A DNA stretch of 64,000 bases from Serratia sarumanii (GTDB taxonomy: Bacteria; Pseudomonadota; Gammaproteobacteria; Enterobacterales; Enterobacteriaceae). Location of the stretch: contig NZ_CP124750.1 of assembly GCF_029962605.1 (NCBI RefSeq), forward strand, positions 4,836,001 through 4,900,000, given 5' to 3'. Under the pieces are notes generated by a model that saw only the letters and a program-made list of their open reading frames with translations, was not told the origin of the DNA and made no database searches. Of the stretch, positions 8,805 to 17,954 are shown one piece after another. The position numbers and the translations under genes were made by a program. The stretch's first letter is position 1. Each line of letters begins with the position of its first letter.

Positions 8805-9730
8805 ATTTAATTCGGGGAATAGTTATCAACAATTTAAAGCGGCTCGATCTCAATCTTTTGGTCACATTGGAAGCGTTGCTCAGCGAGCGCAGCGTGACGC
8901 GGGCGGCGGCGCGCCTCAATCTCAGCCAGCCTTCGGTCAGCATTCAGCTTGCCAAGCTGCGTGAGATCTACCGTGACCCGCTGCTGCTGCCGAACCCGCA
9001 CGGCATGCTGCCGACGGCGCGCGCGCTCGGCCTGTTGGCACCGCTGCGCCAAACGCTGGCCGATGTGGGCCGCCTGGTCGCGCCGGATCAGCCCTTTGAT
9101 CCGCGGCAGGCGGAAGTCACCTGGCAGCTGGCCGCCGCCGATGCCGCTGAATACGCAATTTTGCTGCCGATGCTGCCCCGTCTGCGGCTGGCGGCGCCGA
9201 AATCCCGTCTGGCGATCCGCGAAGCGGCGCCCAAACGCATGAGCCGCGATTTGGCGGACGGGGTGATCGATCTCGGTTTTCTGAGCCGGGAAGAAGCGCC
9301 GGCGGAGCTGCGCCATCGGCCGCTGTTTCACGAGAACTACCTGCTGGTCGGCCGCCGGGATCACCCGCTGTTGCAACGGCCACCCTCACTCGAACAGTTC
9401 TGCCAGCTTGAGTTTGTGATGGTTTCGCAAGATGGCGGCGGTTTTCGTACCCAGATCGATACGCTGCTGGCCGCACAGGGGTTAACCCGACGGGTCGTAA
9501 TGTCGGTGCCGCACTTCCTGTTTATTCCCGCGTTGCTGGCGAAGTCCGATATGGTCGCCATGCTGCCTTCGCGCATGCTGGGGGAACTGTTGGGGGAATT
9601 GCGCACCTGCGCGGCTCCGCTGGAGATGCCGGGTTACGACATGGTGATGGTATGGCATGAACGCTCCCATCTCGACCCGGCCCACAGCTGGCTGCGCGAG
9701 CAGGTGGTGGCCGCGCTGGGGCCGCTATAA
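8792..9730 (+). CDS. LysR-family transcriptional regulator
   Basis: DNA-binding regulator of about 300 residues. The N-terminal winged HTH (LKRLDLNLLVTLEALLSER, then SVTRAAARLNLSQPSVSIQL) is of the NodD/NahR type. A periplasmic-binding-protein-like effector domain follows. The first in-frame initiator is TTG at 8792, 11 bases after an AGGGAGAT. No ATG or GTG occurs in frame before the HTH, so either this TTG or a rarer codon near 8816-8830 is used. It probably regulates the divergent amidase. Its last six bases overlap the end of the convergent ASCH gene. Confidence 0.85.
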   Translation: MKLIDLIRGIVINNLKRLDLNLLVTLEALLSERSVTRAAARLNLSQPSVSIQLAKLREIYRDPLLLPNPHGMLPTARALGLLAPLRQTLADVGRLVAPDQPFDPRQAEVTWQLAAADAAEYAILLPMLPRLRLAAPKSRLAIREAAPKRMSRDLADGVIDLGFLSREEAPAELRHRPLFHENYLLVGRRDHPLLQRPPSLEQFCQLEFVMVSQDGGGFRTQIDTLLAAQGLTRRVVMSVPHFLFIPALLAKSDMVAMLPSRMLGELLGELRTCAAPLEMPGYDMVMVWHERSHLDPAHSWLREQVVAALGPL

Positions 9731-10129
9731 AATCTCCACCAGCGCAAACTCTTCGAACACCAGCCACATATCCGCCGCAAAGGTGCCTTCGCGGGTGAAA
9801 AATTCCCGATGCCCCCGCCGCCAAAACGCCAGGCTTTTGTCGCCTTCGCCCTCTTTGGCCGCCATCTCGGCGGTCACCTGGTCGTAGCGCACCAGGCGCA
9901 GCGCCAGGGTTTTGATCACGCAGGCCGGTTCGCCGCGGCCGTCGAGAATAATGTTATCGTCGCCGATCATCGGCGTTTGCTCCCGGCGATAGCTCGCATA
10001 GGAGCTGCAGGTGGCGGTCTTTTCCCCGCTCAGCACCAACTGCAGCAGTTCGTCGGCCAACTCGGGGCCGTCGCCGAACGCCCAGCGCGCCGCGTCGGGG
10101 TAGTTCGCCAAAATCGCCTGTTTGCTCAT
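9725..10129 (-). CDS. ASCH-domain protein
   Basis: A 134-residue ASCH (PUA-like) protein, a fold linked to RNA binding or modified-nucleoside hydrolysis. Visible landmarks are the N-terminal helix ADELLQLVLSGEKTATCSSY with its GxKTAT motif, a strand with CVIKTLALRLVRYDQV, and the C-terminal FFTREGTFAADMWLVFEEF typical of the family. The frame is open to 10246, but MSKQAILANYPDAARW at 10129 is preceded by AGGAC, so that start is used. It converges on the LysR gene with a 6-bp overlap. Physiological substrate unknown. Confidence 0.82.
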   Translation of the reverse strand: MSKQAILANYPDAARWAFGDGPELADELLQLVLSGEKTATCSSYASYRREQTPMIGDDNIILDGRGEPACVIKTLALRLVRYDQVTAEMAAKEGEGDKSLAFWRRGHREFFTREGTFAADMWLVFEEFALVEIL

Positions 10130-10264
10130 CGTCCTGTCCCTTTCTGTGAACGTCTGCGGCAACGGAGTCCGGTTTTTCCCGGCCAGACAGTTTATACTGT
10201 GCAGATTATAAGCCTTATTGCATTGAATGCTCCGTCTGCGGAGCACAAGGAACCGCCACCCGTC

Positions 10265-11107
10265 ATGTTAAGTTATCGCCACAGTTTCCACGCCGGCAAC
10301 CACGCCGACGTGCTCAAGCACACCGTTCAGAGCCTGATCATCGAGTCGCTGAAGGAAAAAGAGAAGCCGTTCCTGTATCTGGATACCCACTCGGGCGCGG
10401 GCCGTTATCAGCTCAGCGGCGAACACGCCGAGCGCACCGGCGAATACCTGGAAGGCATCGGCCTGCTGTGGCAGCGCGACGATCTGCCGGAAGAACTGGC
10501 GGCCTACATGAGCGTGGTGCACAACTTCAACCGTTCCGGCATGCTGCGCTACTACCCCGGTTCGCCGCTGATCGCCCGCCAGTTGCTGCGCCCGCAGGAC
10601 AAAATTCACCTGACCGAGCTGCACCCGAGCGACTACCCACTGCTGCGCAGCGAGTTCCAGAAAGACGAGCGCGCCAAAGTGCAGCGCGCCGACGGCTATC
10701 AGCAGCTGAAATCCCAGCTACCGCCCCTGTCGCGCCGCGGCCTGATCCTGATGGACCCGCCGTATGAAATGAAGACCGATTACCAGGACGTGGTCAAAGG
10801 CATTCAGGAAGGCTACAAGCGTTTCGCCACCGGCACCTACGCGCTGTGGTACCCGGTGGTGATGCGCCAGCAGATCAAACGCATGCTGCGCGATCTGGAA
10901 GCCACCGGCATTCGCCGCATTCTGCAGATCGAACTGGCGGTGAAACCCGACAGCGATCAGCGCGGCATGACCGCCTCCGGCATGATCGTCATCAACCCGC
11001 CGTGGAAACTGGAACAGCAGATGAAAAACGTGCTGCCGTGGCTGCATAAGGTGCTGGTGCCGTCGGGCATCGGCCACCATCTGGTGAACTGGGTGGTACC
11101 GGAGTAA
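10265..11107 (+). CDS. rlmJ: 23S rRNA (adenine2030-N6)-methyltransferase RlmJ
   Basis: SAM-dependent methyltransferase that makes m6A at position 2030 of 23S rRNA in E. coli. The 280-residue product starts [19 protein letters not shown], the family N-terminus. It carries the N6-adenine methylase catalytic motif DPPY at residues 164-167. The frame is open well upstream (to 9809), but that part is antisense to the ASCH gene; the ATG at 10265 gives the family length. gor follows on the same strand after an 11-bp-stem hairpin at 11114-11139, the same neighbour pair as in E. coli (yhiR-gor). Confidence 0.96.
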   Translation: MLSYRHSFHAGNHADVLKHTVQSLIIESLKEKEKPFLYLDTHSGAGRYQLSGEHAERTGEYLEGIGLLWQRDDLPEELAAYMSVVHNFNRSGMLRYYPGSPLIARQLLRPQDKIHLTELHPSDYPLLRSEFQKDERAKVQRADGYQQLKSQLPPLSRRGLILMDPPYEMKTDYQDVVKGIQEGYKRFATGTYALWYPVVMRQQIKRMLRDLEATGIRRILQIELAVKPDSDQRGMTASGMIVINPPWKLEQQMKNVLPWLHKVLVPSGIGHHLVNWVVPE

Positions 11108-11113
11108 TCCCCG

Positions 11114-11139
11114 GCAGGGCGCGGTTCGCCGCGCCCTGC
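11114..11139 (+). terminator. hairpin after rlmJ
   Basis: A perfect 11-bp GC-rich stem with a TTCG tetraloop lies just after the rlmJ stop. No T-run follows, so it may act as an mRNA-stabilising hairpin or weak terminator. Confidence 0.45.
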
Positions 11140-11237
11140 GTCCACCTATCGCAGCCATCGACGCAATCTTTGCGACAAACCCCGGTCAGGCGTTAAACTC
11201 TTACCCTCTTCAATTTCACAACTCATGGAAATCCCAG

Positions 11238-12590
11238 ATGACGAAACATTACGATTATCTAGCAATTGGCGGCGGCAGCGGCGGTATCGCATCGATCAAC
11301 CGGGCAGCCATGTACGGCCAAAAGTGTGCGCTGATTGAAGCCAAAGAGCTGGGCGGCACCTGTGTAAACGTGGGTTGTGTACCGAAAAAAGTCATGTGGC
11401 ACGCGGCGCAGATCGCCGAGGCCATCCATCAGTACGGCCCGGACTACGGCTTCGACACCATCGTCAACGCCTTCGACTGGAAGAAGCTGGTCGCCAACCG
11501 CACCGCCTATATCGACCGTATCCACAACTCCTACGACAACGTGCTGGGCAAGAACAAGGTCGACGTGATCAAAGGCTTCGCGCGCTTCGTGGATGCGCAC
11601 ACCGTGGAAGTGAACGGCGAGCTCATCACCGCTGACCACATCCTGATCGCCACCGGCGGCCGCCCGAGCCACCCGGCGATTCCGGGTGCGGAATACGGCA
11701 TCGACTCCGACGGCTTCTTTGAGCTGGACGCCATGCCGAAGCGCGTCGCCGTAGTCGGCGCCGGCTATATCGCCGTGGAGATCGCCGGCGTGCTGAACGC
11801 GCTGGGCGCGGAAACGCACCTGTTCGTGCGCAAGCACGCGCCGCTGCGCAGCTTCGATCCGATGATCGTCGAAACCCTGGTGGAAGTGATGAACACCGAA
11901 GGGCCGAGCCTGCATACCGAATCGGTGCCGAAAGCGATCGTCAAGAACGCCGACGGCAGCCTGACGCTGCAGCTGGAAAACGGCAAGGCATTCACCGTCG
12001 ACTGCCTGATCTGGGCCATCGGCCGCGAACCGGCGACCGACAACCTAAACCTCGGCGTTACCGGGGTGAAGACCAACGAGCAAGGCTATATTGACGTCGA
12101 TAAGTTCCAGAACACCAACGTCAAAGGCATCTACGCGGTGGGCGACAACACCGGCGCGGTAGAGCTGACCCCGGTCGCCGTGGCCGCCGGCCGCCGCCTG
12201 TCCGAGCGCCTGTTCAACAACAAGCCGGATGAGCACCTGGATTACAGCAACATCGCCACCGTGGTGTTCAGCCACCCGCCGATCGGCACCGTCGGCCTGA
12301 CCGAACCGGAAGCTATCGAGAAGTTCGGCGCGGACAACGTGAAGGTGTACAAATCCTCCTTCACCGCCATGTACAGCGCCGTGACGCAGCACCGCCAGCC
12401 GTGCCGCATGAAGCTGGTGTGCGCGGGTAAAGAAGAGAAGATCGTCGGCCTGCACGGCATCGGCTTCGGCATGGATGAAATCCTGCAGGGCTTCGCGGTA
12501 GCGGTGAAGATGGGCGCCACCAAGAAGGACTTCGACAACACCGTGGCGATCCACCCGACCGCGGCGGAAGAGTTCGTTACCATGCGCTAA
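11238..12590 (+). CDS. gor: glutathione reductase
   Basis: NADPH-dependent FAD enzyme that reduces glutathione disulfide in the cytoplasm, 450 residues as in E. coli. The N-terminal FAD Rossmann motif is GGGSGGIAS (residues 11-19). The redox-active disulfide lies in [13 protein letters not shown] (C42 and C47). The NADPH-binding Rossmann motif [14 protein letters not shown] follows in the middle, with the second FAD motif IYAVGDNTG. The C-terminal dimerisation domain supplies the catalytic His-Glu pair in IHPTAAEE. It is followed by a canonical terminator at 12613-12638. Confidence 0.98.
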   Translation: MTKHYDYLAIGGGSGGIASINRAAMYGQKCALIEAKELGGTCVNVGCVPKKVMWHAAQIAEAIHQYGPDYGFDTIVNAFDWKKLVANRTAYIDRIHNSYDNVLGKNKVDVIKGFARFVDAHTVEVNGELITADHILIATGGRPSHPAIPGAEYGIDSDGFFELDAMPKRVAVVGAGYIAVEIAGVLNALGAETHLFVRKHAPLRSFDPMIVETLVEVMNTEGPSLHTESVPKAIVKNADGSLTLQLENGKAFTVDCLIWAIGREPATDNLNLGVTGVKTNEQGYIDVDKFQNTNVKGIYAVGDNTGAVELTPVAVAAGRRLSERLFNNKPDEHLDYSNIATVVFSHPPIGTVGLTEPEAIEKFGADNVKVYKSSFTAMYSAVTQHRQPCRMKLVCAGKEEKIVGLHGIGFGMDEILQGFAVAVKMGATKKDFDNTVAIHPTAAEEFVTMR

Positions 12591-12612
12591 CCGCTGCGGT
12601 TAGCCCATTCTC

Positions 12613-12638
12613 AGGCCGGTAAACACCGGCCTGTTCTT
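12613..12638 (+). terminator. rho-independent terminator of gor
   Basis: Perfect 8-bp stem AGGCCGGT/ACCGGCCT with loop AAAC, followed by GTTCTTTTT. Confidence 0.85.
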
Positions 12639-12746
12639 TTTGTGCGGTTTACTATTCCCTTCGCGCCCGCCTGCTTTTTCTGCCATTATTCTGCCTGATA
12701 AATTAGCGGGACTGATACAACCTCCCCGCGCCTCTGGAGAACACCG

Positions 12747-13241
12747 ATGCTGTTCAAACTATGCAAAACCCTCGCGATGGCCTGCGTGGCCCTGATTATC
12801 GCCCAGAGCAGCGCGCTCAGCTTTACCCTGGAAGTGGCGGGCAAGATCGACAACGTGACCGACCCGGTCAACAAAAGCTATCTGTTCACCGATAAGCAGC
12901 TGTTGGCGATGCCGGTGCGCAGCATCACCACCTCCACTTCCTGGACGCCGCAGAGAAAATTCGAAGGGATTTCGGTGGCCGATATCCTGGAGCGCGTCGG
13001 CGCCAAGGGCGAGACGCTGACCTTCTATGCGCTGAACGACTATTACATCGACGTGCCGCTGTCCGACGTCAAAAAGTACAACATGATCCTGGCCTATAAG
13101 ATGGACGGGGAGATGCTGAAACTCAGAAACTTCGGCCCGCTGTTCCTGGTTTACCCGCGCGACGCCGCCGGGCCTGAACTGAACTCGCCGTTGTACAACT
13201 CGCGCTTTATCTGGCAAGTGGACAGGATCGTGATCAAATGA
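12747..13241 (+). CDS. periplasmic molybdopterin-oxidoreductase-fold protein
   Basis: A 164-residue exported protein. The first ~24 residues form a signal peptide (positive start, hydrophobic core with ACVALIIA, small residues before the mature part). The mature domain resembles the sulfite-oxidase/YedY molybdopterin-binding fold (KFEGISVADILERVGAKG, then FYALNDYYIDVPLSDV and the GPLFLVYPRD strand). However, it has no cysteine after the signal peptide, so the usual Mo-ligating cysteine is missing and catalysis is unlikely. Its stop overlaps the kinase start by four bases (ATGA), pointing to translational coupling. I infer a sensory partner of the kinase; the exact role is unknown. Confidence 0.75.
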   Translation: MLFKLCKTLAMACVALIIAQSSALSFTLEVAGKIDNVTDPVNKSYLFTDKQLLAMPVRSITTSTSWTPQRKFEGISVADILERVGAKGETLTFYALNDYYIDVPLSDVKKYNMILAYKMDGEMLKLRNFGPLFLVYPRDAAGPELNSPLYNSRFIWQVDRIVIK

Positions 13242-15022
13242 AGCTGACGACCTTTAAGAACGGCAGCAGGCTGGCGATCCCGGCCATTTTCGCCGCGCTG
13301 TTTTTAGTGGCTTCGACCGTCACGCTCTATTACTACAGCGCCACCCTGTCGAAGAAAGGGCTGTATGCCATCGCCGGCACGCAGGAGAACTACTCCTGGT
13401 CAATCGCCAAGTTCTCCATCAAGCTGGCGGAGTTCGACACGCTGGTCGAGCAGCAAAGCCACGCCGCGCAGGTGGACAACGACAACCTGCGGCTGCGGTT
13501 CGAAATCCTCTATTCGCGTTTTTACGTGCTGGAAACCGTCTCCGAATCGACCCAGCCGCTGTACGCCGAGCCGGGCTACCCGGAAGTGGTCAAACAGATG
13601 CGCCTGCAGATGGATCGCATCGATAAGCTGCTGAGCAGTCGGAAAATCGACTTCGGCCAGGTTTCCGCGGCCATGAGGGCCATCAAGCCTTACGCCATCG
13701 AAATGGCCAACCTGACCGACCACGCCGAGGTGAAGCAGCGCACCGCCGCCTATGAGGATTACATCGAGAAACGGCACATTATTTTCTATGGGCTGGTGAT
13801 CGTCATGTTCTCGGTGATCGCGCTGATCGCCATCACCCTGATCGTGTTCCGTCAGCAGCGGCTGACCATTCGCCAGCAGGCCAAGGCCATCGAGGCGGAG
13901 AAAGCGACGCGCACCAAAAACGCCTTCCTCGGCGCCATCGGCCACGAGCTGCGCACCTCATTGCAGAGCGTGATGTCGGCCATCGACGTGCTGGTGAATA
14001 CCCGGGTGTCAGCTGAGCATGCGGACACCTTCCAGCGGCTGGAGACCGCCGCGCAGCAAATCGAAAGCCAGATGAAAGATCTGACCGACTACGCGCACCT
14101 CGACAGCGGCATGATGGAATTGCGCATCGTGCCGTTCGACGCGCAGAAGCTGATCGCGGAGACCGCCAACGAAATCGCCACCCTGACCCGCAAAGAGCAG
14201 GTCAAACTGAGCTGTGAAGTGGAATGCAGCCACCTGCTGGTGCACTCCGATCCGCTGCGCATCCGGCAGATTATCGTCAACCTGCTGACCAACGCCTACA
14301 AGTACACCGAAAGCGGCAGCATTACGCTGCACAGCTGCCTGCGCCGCCAGCCGGGCGGCAGTTCGTTGATTATCGAAGTGACCGACACCGGCATCGGTAT
14401 CGAAAAAGACCAGCTCGATCAGATCTTCAAGCCCTTTACCCAGTTGGATCAGTCGCATACCAAGCAGTATGCCGGCGTCGGGATGGGGCTGGCGATCGTG
14501 CACGGCCTGGTGACATTGCTCGACGGCACCATCACGGTGTACAGCGAAATCAAGAAGGGCAGCACCTTTATCGTCAGCATTCCGGTGCAGATCAGTGAAG
14601 ACGAACGCGCCGACGCGCCCGCCGCCGCCAATGCCTCTCTGCAGCAGAAGCCACAGCAGGTGCTGGTGGTGGATGACAACAAGTCGGTGGGTGACGCCTT
14701 TGCGGCGCTATTGGACAAGCTGGGCTACCAGCACGAACTGTGCGACTCGCCGGAGCGCGCGCTGCAGAAGCTGCTCAGACGCCCTTACGACGCGCTGTTG
14801 CTGGATCTGCAGATGCCGGGCATCGACGGCGCCGCCCTGGCCAGGCAGCTGCGCAACCGCCGCGGCCCCAACCGCCATGTGCCGATCATCGGCATCAGCG
14901 CCTACACGCCGGAGCAGCTGACGGCGGATCAGCGCGCCCTGTTCGATAACTACCTGATGAAGCCGGTTCGGCTGGATGCGCTGTCAAACGCACTGGCCGA
15001 GGTGTTCCCCGCTAAAGATTAA
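13238..15022 (+). CDS. hybrid sensor histidine kinase
   Basis: Inner-membrane two-component sensor of 594 residues. TM1 is about residues 13-35, followed by a periplasmic sensor region of about 145 residues and TM2 (about 182-204). A short coiled linker leads into HisKA with phosphoacceptor H236 in GHELRTSLQSV. The HATPase domain has the N box (NLLTNAYKYTESG), DTGIGI and GVGMGLAIVHGL. The C-terminal receiver has the acidic pair in VLVVDDNKS, acceptor D523 in LLLDLQMPGIDG, and YLMKPVRL. There is no Hpt domain, so phosphate must go to a separate partner. It is translationally coupled to the molybdopterin-fold gene. Its last 11 bases overlap the convergent HTH-receiver gene, the likely output regulator. 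Confidence 0.92.
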   Translation: MKLTTFKNGSRLAIPAIFAALFLVASTVTLYYYSATLSKKGLYAIAGTQENYSWSIAKFSIKLAEFDTLVEQQSHAAQVDNDNLRLRFEILYSRFYVLETVSESTQPLYAEPGYPEVVKQMRLQMDRIDKLLSSRKIDFGQVSAAMRAIKPYAIEMANLTDHAEVKQRTAAYEDYIEKRHIIFYGLVIVMFSVIALIAITLIVFRQQRLTIRQQAKAIEAEKATRTKNAFLGAIGHELRTSLQSVMSAIDVLVNTRVSAEHADTFQRLETAAQQIESQMKDLTDYAHLDSGMMELRIVPFDAQKLIAETANEIATLTRKEQVKLSCEVECSHLLVHSDPLRIRQIIVNLLTNAYKYTESGSITLHSCLRRQPGGSSLIIEVTDTGIGIEKDQLDQIFKPFTQLDQSHTKQYAGVGMGLAIVHGLVTLLDGTITVYSEIKKGSTFIVSIPVQISEDERADAPAAANASLQQKPQQVLVVDDNKSVGDAFAALLDKLGYQHELCDSPERALQKLLRRPYDALLLDLQMPGIDGAALARQLRNRRGPNRHVPIIGISAYTPEQLTADQRALFDNYLMKPVRLDALSNALAEVFPAKD

Positions 15023-15888
15023 AACAGCGTTGCAGTGCGGCTTCGATCACATGGAGCCGCACCGGCTTTTCATAAGGGCCGAGCACGTCGTACTCGCGCA
15101 TCGCCTGAGCGATTTCCGACTCGCGTCGGTCGGTACCCAGTTCGCCGGTCAGCACCAGTACCGGCGCGTCCGGGTTGTCGGAGGCGCGGATGGTGGCGAT
15201 ACAGCGATCCGCCGTTTCCTCACCGATCAGCCAGTCCACCACGTAGCCGTCGAACAGACTTTGCTGCAATGCCTGACAAAAACTGTCGACGTCGTAAAAC
15301 GCCACCGCGTTGAAGCCGCAGCCGCCGAGATACTTGGCCAGCTCATCGGCCGCCTGATGCGAATCGTCCAATACCGCGATGCTCAGCCGCTCGTCGTCGC
15401 CGAAGCCGGGCCGGATTTCGATCAGATCGACGCCGTAACGCGGGCCTGCCGGTGCCTCATCGGCGCGATAGATACGCCACTGCCCTTCCACGCGCAGCGC
15501 CACAAATTCCGCCGGCCGCCCGGCAGGAAGCTCATCGCCAATGTGCCCGACGCAAGGCATCGCCAATGTGCCCGACGCAAGGCATCGCCACCCCCGCCAC
15601 GAAAAAGATGGCATCGCGCGCCATGTTTGGCTCGGTGGTCTCGTGTTCGGCGCTCAAATCGGCGATCGCCGCCGGCGTTTCTCCCAACGCGGCCGCGACG
15701 CTGTTGATCTGTTCCAGCGTCCAGGGGCTTTGCCCTTTCAGTTTGCGGTGCGCATGTGAAAAACTCAGATCCAAGATGCGGCTGAGCTCGCGGGCATGCT
15801 GACGTTTTCCAATCCCGTAATGTAAAAACAGCTCCCTGACCCGATTGGCAATCGACTGTGAATCGAATTTTTGGTGATTGTTATCCAT
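15012..15888 (-). pseudogene. HTH-receiver response regulator, frameshifted by a 25-bp duplication
   Basis: Two overlapping frames together encode one regulator. The 5' frame (15888 to 15532) gives an N-terminal HTH-like domain (IANRVRELFLHYGIGKRQHA, then LDLSFSHAHRKLKG), similar to the BetR-type domain. The 3' frame (15614 to 15012) gives a linker and a receiver domain with DD in IAVLDDSHQA, acceptor D in YVVDWLIG, T in VLVLTGE and K in PYEKPVRL. The frames are separated by an exact 25-bp tandem repeat (15533-15582). Removing one copy joins them perfectly into a 283-residue protein. As written, translation from the 5' ATG ends after 118 residues without the receiver. The gene converges on the hybrid kinase with an 11-bp overlap and is its natural output partner. 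It may be a true pseudogene, a reversible on/off allele or an assembly error. Confidence 0.85.
15533..15590. repeat. 25-bp exact tandem duplication
   Basis: Copy one is 15533-15557, copy two is 15558-15582, and the first eight bases of a third copy follow (15583-15590). The unit begins CATCGCCAATG and ends CGCAAGG. Because 25 is not a multiple of three, the second copy shifts the reading frame of the response regulator. Confidence 0.95.
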
Positions 15889-16001
15889 TTGTTCCTTCGA
15901 TTTTTTTTACTGATTTATCAGTCGTTTTGATTATTTCCGCTGAAAAAGCCACATCTAAAACTGGCATCTCATGCAATTATGCGTTAAAAACGTTGCTTGA
16001 C

Positions 16002-16030
16002 ATACCATGTTGCATCGTCAAACATGGTAT
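16002..16030. promoter_or_regulatory. perfect inverted repeat, operator candidate
   Basis: ATACCATGTT (16002-16011) and AACATGGTAT (16021-16030) are exact inverted copies with a 9-base spacer, so the half-site centres are about two helical turns apart. A TTGACA hexamer (15997-16002) overlaps the left arm. The site lies about 115-140 bp upstream of the HTH-receiver gene; binding by that regulator is a guess. Confidence 0.5.
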
Positions 16031-16214
16031 CAAAAGAGACATACAGCAATACACTATAAAAAATAACACCAGCACGTTTTTTAATAATAACCATAGTAAC
16101 ACCAGGGAAAATTTGTTCCGTTGCCGCTACTGAGACGATGAGCACATCGCTCGGACTGCGCAAATCAAACGGGGCTTGAGCCTTTAGCGCTAATCTGTTT
16201 TACCCACTTTTAAG

Positions 16215-16242
16215 CCGGGATCCGTCAGGGTCCCGGTTTTTT
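16215..16242 (+). terminator. orphan rho-independent terminator (plus strand)
   Basis: A 9-bp stem (one G-T pair) with loop GTCA, followed by six Ts. No plus-strand gene ends here; the nearest upstream plus-strand gene stops at 15022. It may end an unannotated small RNA. Confidence 0.7.
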
Positions 16243-16291
16243 ATTGCCCTGGCGCCGCGCCATCATACGGACTCACCCCGCAGCCGCAAAT

Positions 16292-16319
16292 AAAAACGGA
16301 GCCGGCATGCCGGCTCCGT
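16292..16319 (-). terminator. terminator of the first autotransporter
   Basis: A perfect 24-base palindrome (16296-16319) is followed, on the minus strand, by a short T-run. It lies 25 bp after the stop of the autotransporter. Confidence 0.85.
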
Positions 16320-16343
16320 GGTCATTGCGATGATCGCTGAACG

Positions 16344-17954
16344 TCAGAAGCGCCAGGTAAAACCGGCGTTGACGCTGTTGTCCTGATGGTTCTGCGACAG
16401 CAGCCCGCCGTAGCCCAGCGACAGCGTGGCGTTCTCGTTCACCGCCACTTCCGCCCCCGCCTTCAGCACCATGCCGTCGCGCGAGACCGGCACGCTGTCC
16501 ACCACGAACGGCGCGTTGCCGCCGTTGAACCGCAGCCCGGTGCCACGCTCCAGCCCGCCGTACTGGTGTTGCCACCCCAGCTCGCTGCGCAGCGCCACCG
16601 TCGTGCCCGCGCTCACCTGCCATTCGGTGTCCGCACGCAGGCCCAGCGTCGACACCGTCGCGTCCGTGTGCTGCTTGTCGCCGCGCAATGCCGCCGCGCC
16701 GCCGCTTTCTGCGATGCCGTTGTTCTCGAAGTTCACGTACGCCAGGTTCACGAACGGCTCCAGGTTCAGCCACTCACCCTGCACGCTGTAGCCCGCTTCC
16801 GCGAACAGTTGCTCGGTGCGCGCGCTGTACTTCGCCGTGTCGCGGTCCGACTGCATCCCGTAGTTCACCGACCGCTTGGTGTCGATGCGGTGCCAGGTGT
16901 AGCCCGCCCCGCCACGCAGCGCCAGCGCCCCGAACTGCTTGTCGCCGTACGCCGCCAGGTGGTAGTTGTCGCTGTCCGCCTTCGACCCGTACCCGCCGTG
17001 CAGCGAGGTGCGGGTGTAGCCGGTCGCCACCCCCAGCCGCCAGTCGTCCGCCGCCGCCGAGTCCAGCCCCACCAGCACCCCGTAGGTCGAGGCCTGATAG
17101 CCGGTAGCATTGGCGTCGCCCGACGCGTGGTCCCACGCCCCCAGCAGCTGCGCCCAGGCACCGCCCTCATCCGCCTTGATGGCCGACGAGCTCGCCAGCC
17201 CTTCCGCCTGACGCAGACGCCCGTTCAGCGCCTCACGCAGGTAGCGGCTGTCGTTCACCAGCGCCGAGGCGATGTCCGCATGGATTTGCCCCGACAGCTG
17301 ACGGAACGCCTGCCGCGCTTCGCCCGCCGTGCCGCTGCCGAGCAGGCTCTCGTACACCGGGTTGCCCGCCGCCAGCGCATCCGCCGCCGCCGCCACCGCT
17401 CGCTCGTTCGGCGTCTGCGCCACGCTGGCGAAGCTGGTGCCGTTGCGCCCGACGCTCAGCGTCACCCCGGTCGGCTGGTAGCTCAGCCCGGTGCCGAGGA
17501 ACAGGTAGTTCGGCGCCACCGCGTCAAACTGCCCGCTCACCCCCTGCTGCGCGCTCAGGATGGTGTACTGCTGGCCCAGCAGGCTGCGCACCTCGCTTTG
17601 CGTCAGCAGGTTGGGGCTGTTCTCCAGCGTCACCGCCACCTCGCCGCCGCCGATCGTCGCCGATCCGCTGCTCTGGATCCGATCGCTCTGGCCGTTCGGC
17701 CCCACTTCCACCGCGTAGCGCGAACCCGGCTCGAAGCTGACGTTACCCGCCACGTTCAAAGTGCCGATCGAGTTGCCCGGCGCCACGGTGCCGCCCTGAC
17801 GGGCGGTCAGCGAACCGACCGTACCGCTGCCGCCGACGATGCCGCCGCTCTGCACGCTGACGGTCGAAGTGACCGAGCCGTTGACTGCCAACCGCCCCTG
17901 ATTGACCAGCGTCGGGCCGGAATAGGTGTTGTTACCCGTCAGCACCAGCGTGCC
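16344..17954 (-). repeat. near-identical 1.6-kb segment, copy A
   Basis: The 3' 1.6 kb of copy A aligns without gaps to 19573-21183 (offset 3229). By eye there are fewer than about twenty base differences. Similarity drops abruptly upstream of about 17954. Confidence 0.9.

Larger units (their letters stand above)
15889..16343. other. 455-bp AT-rich intergenic region
   Basis: No convincing coding sequence. It holds a perfect 10-bp inverted repeat (16002-16030) and a strong plus-strand terminator (16215-16242) with no gene before it. It also holds the minus-strand terminator of the autotransporter (16292-16319). The base composition is clearly lower in GC than the flanking genes. Confidence 0.7.

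Noticed and set aside
15532-15614. Programmed ribosomal frameshift as explanation for the split response regulator
   Set aside because: No slippery heptamer or downstream stem was seen; the exact 25-bp duplication fully explains the frame change.
15858-16133. A 91-codon plus-strand open frame in the intergenic region after the response regulator
   Set aside because: AT-driven open frame antisense to the start of the HTH gene, no ribosome-binding site, no family-like pattern.
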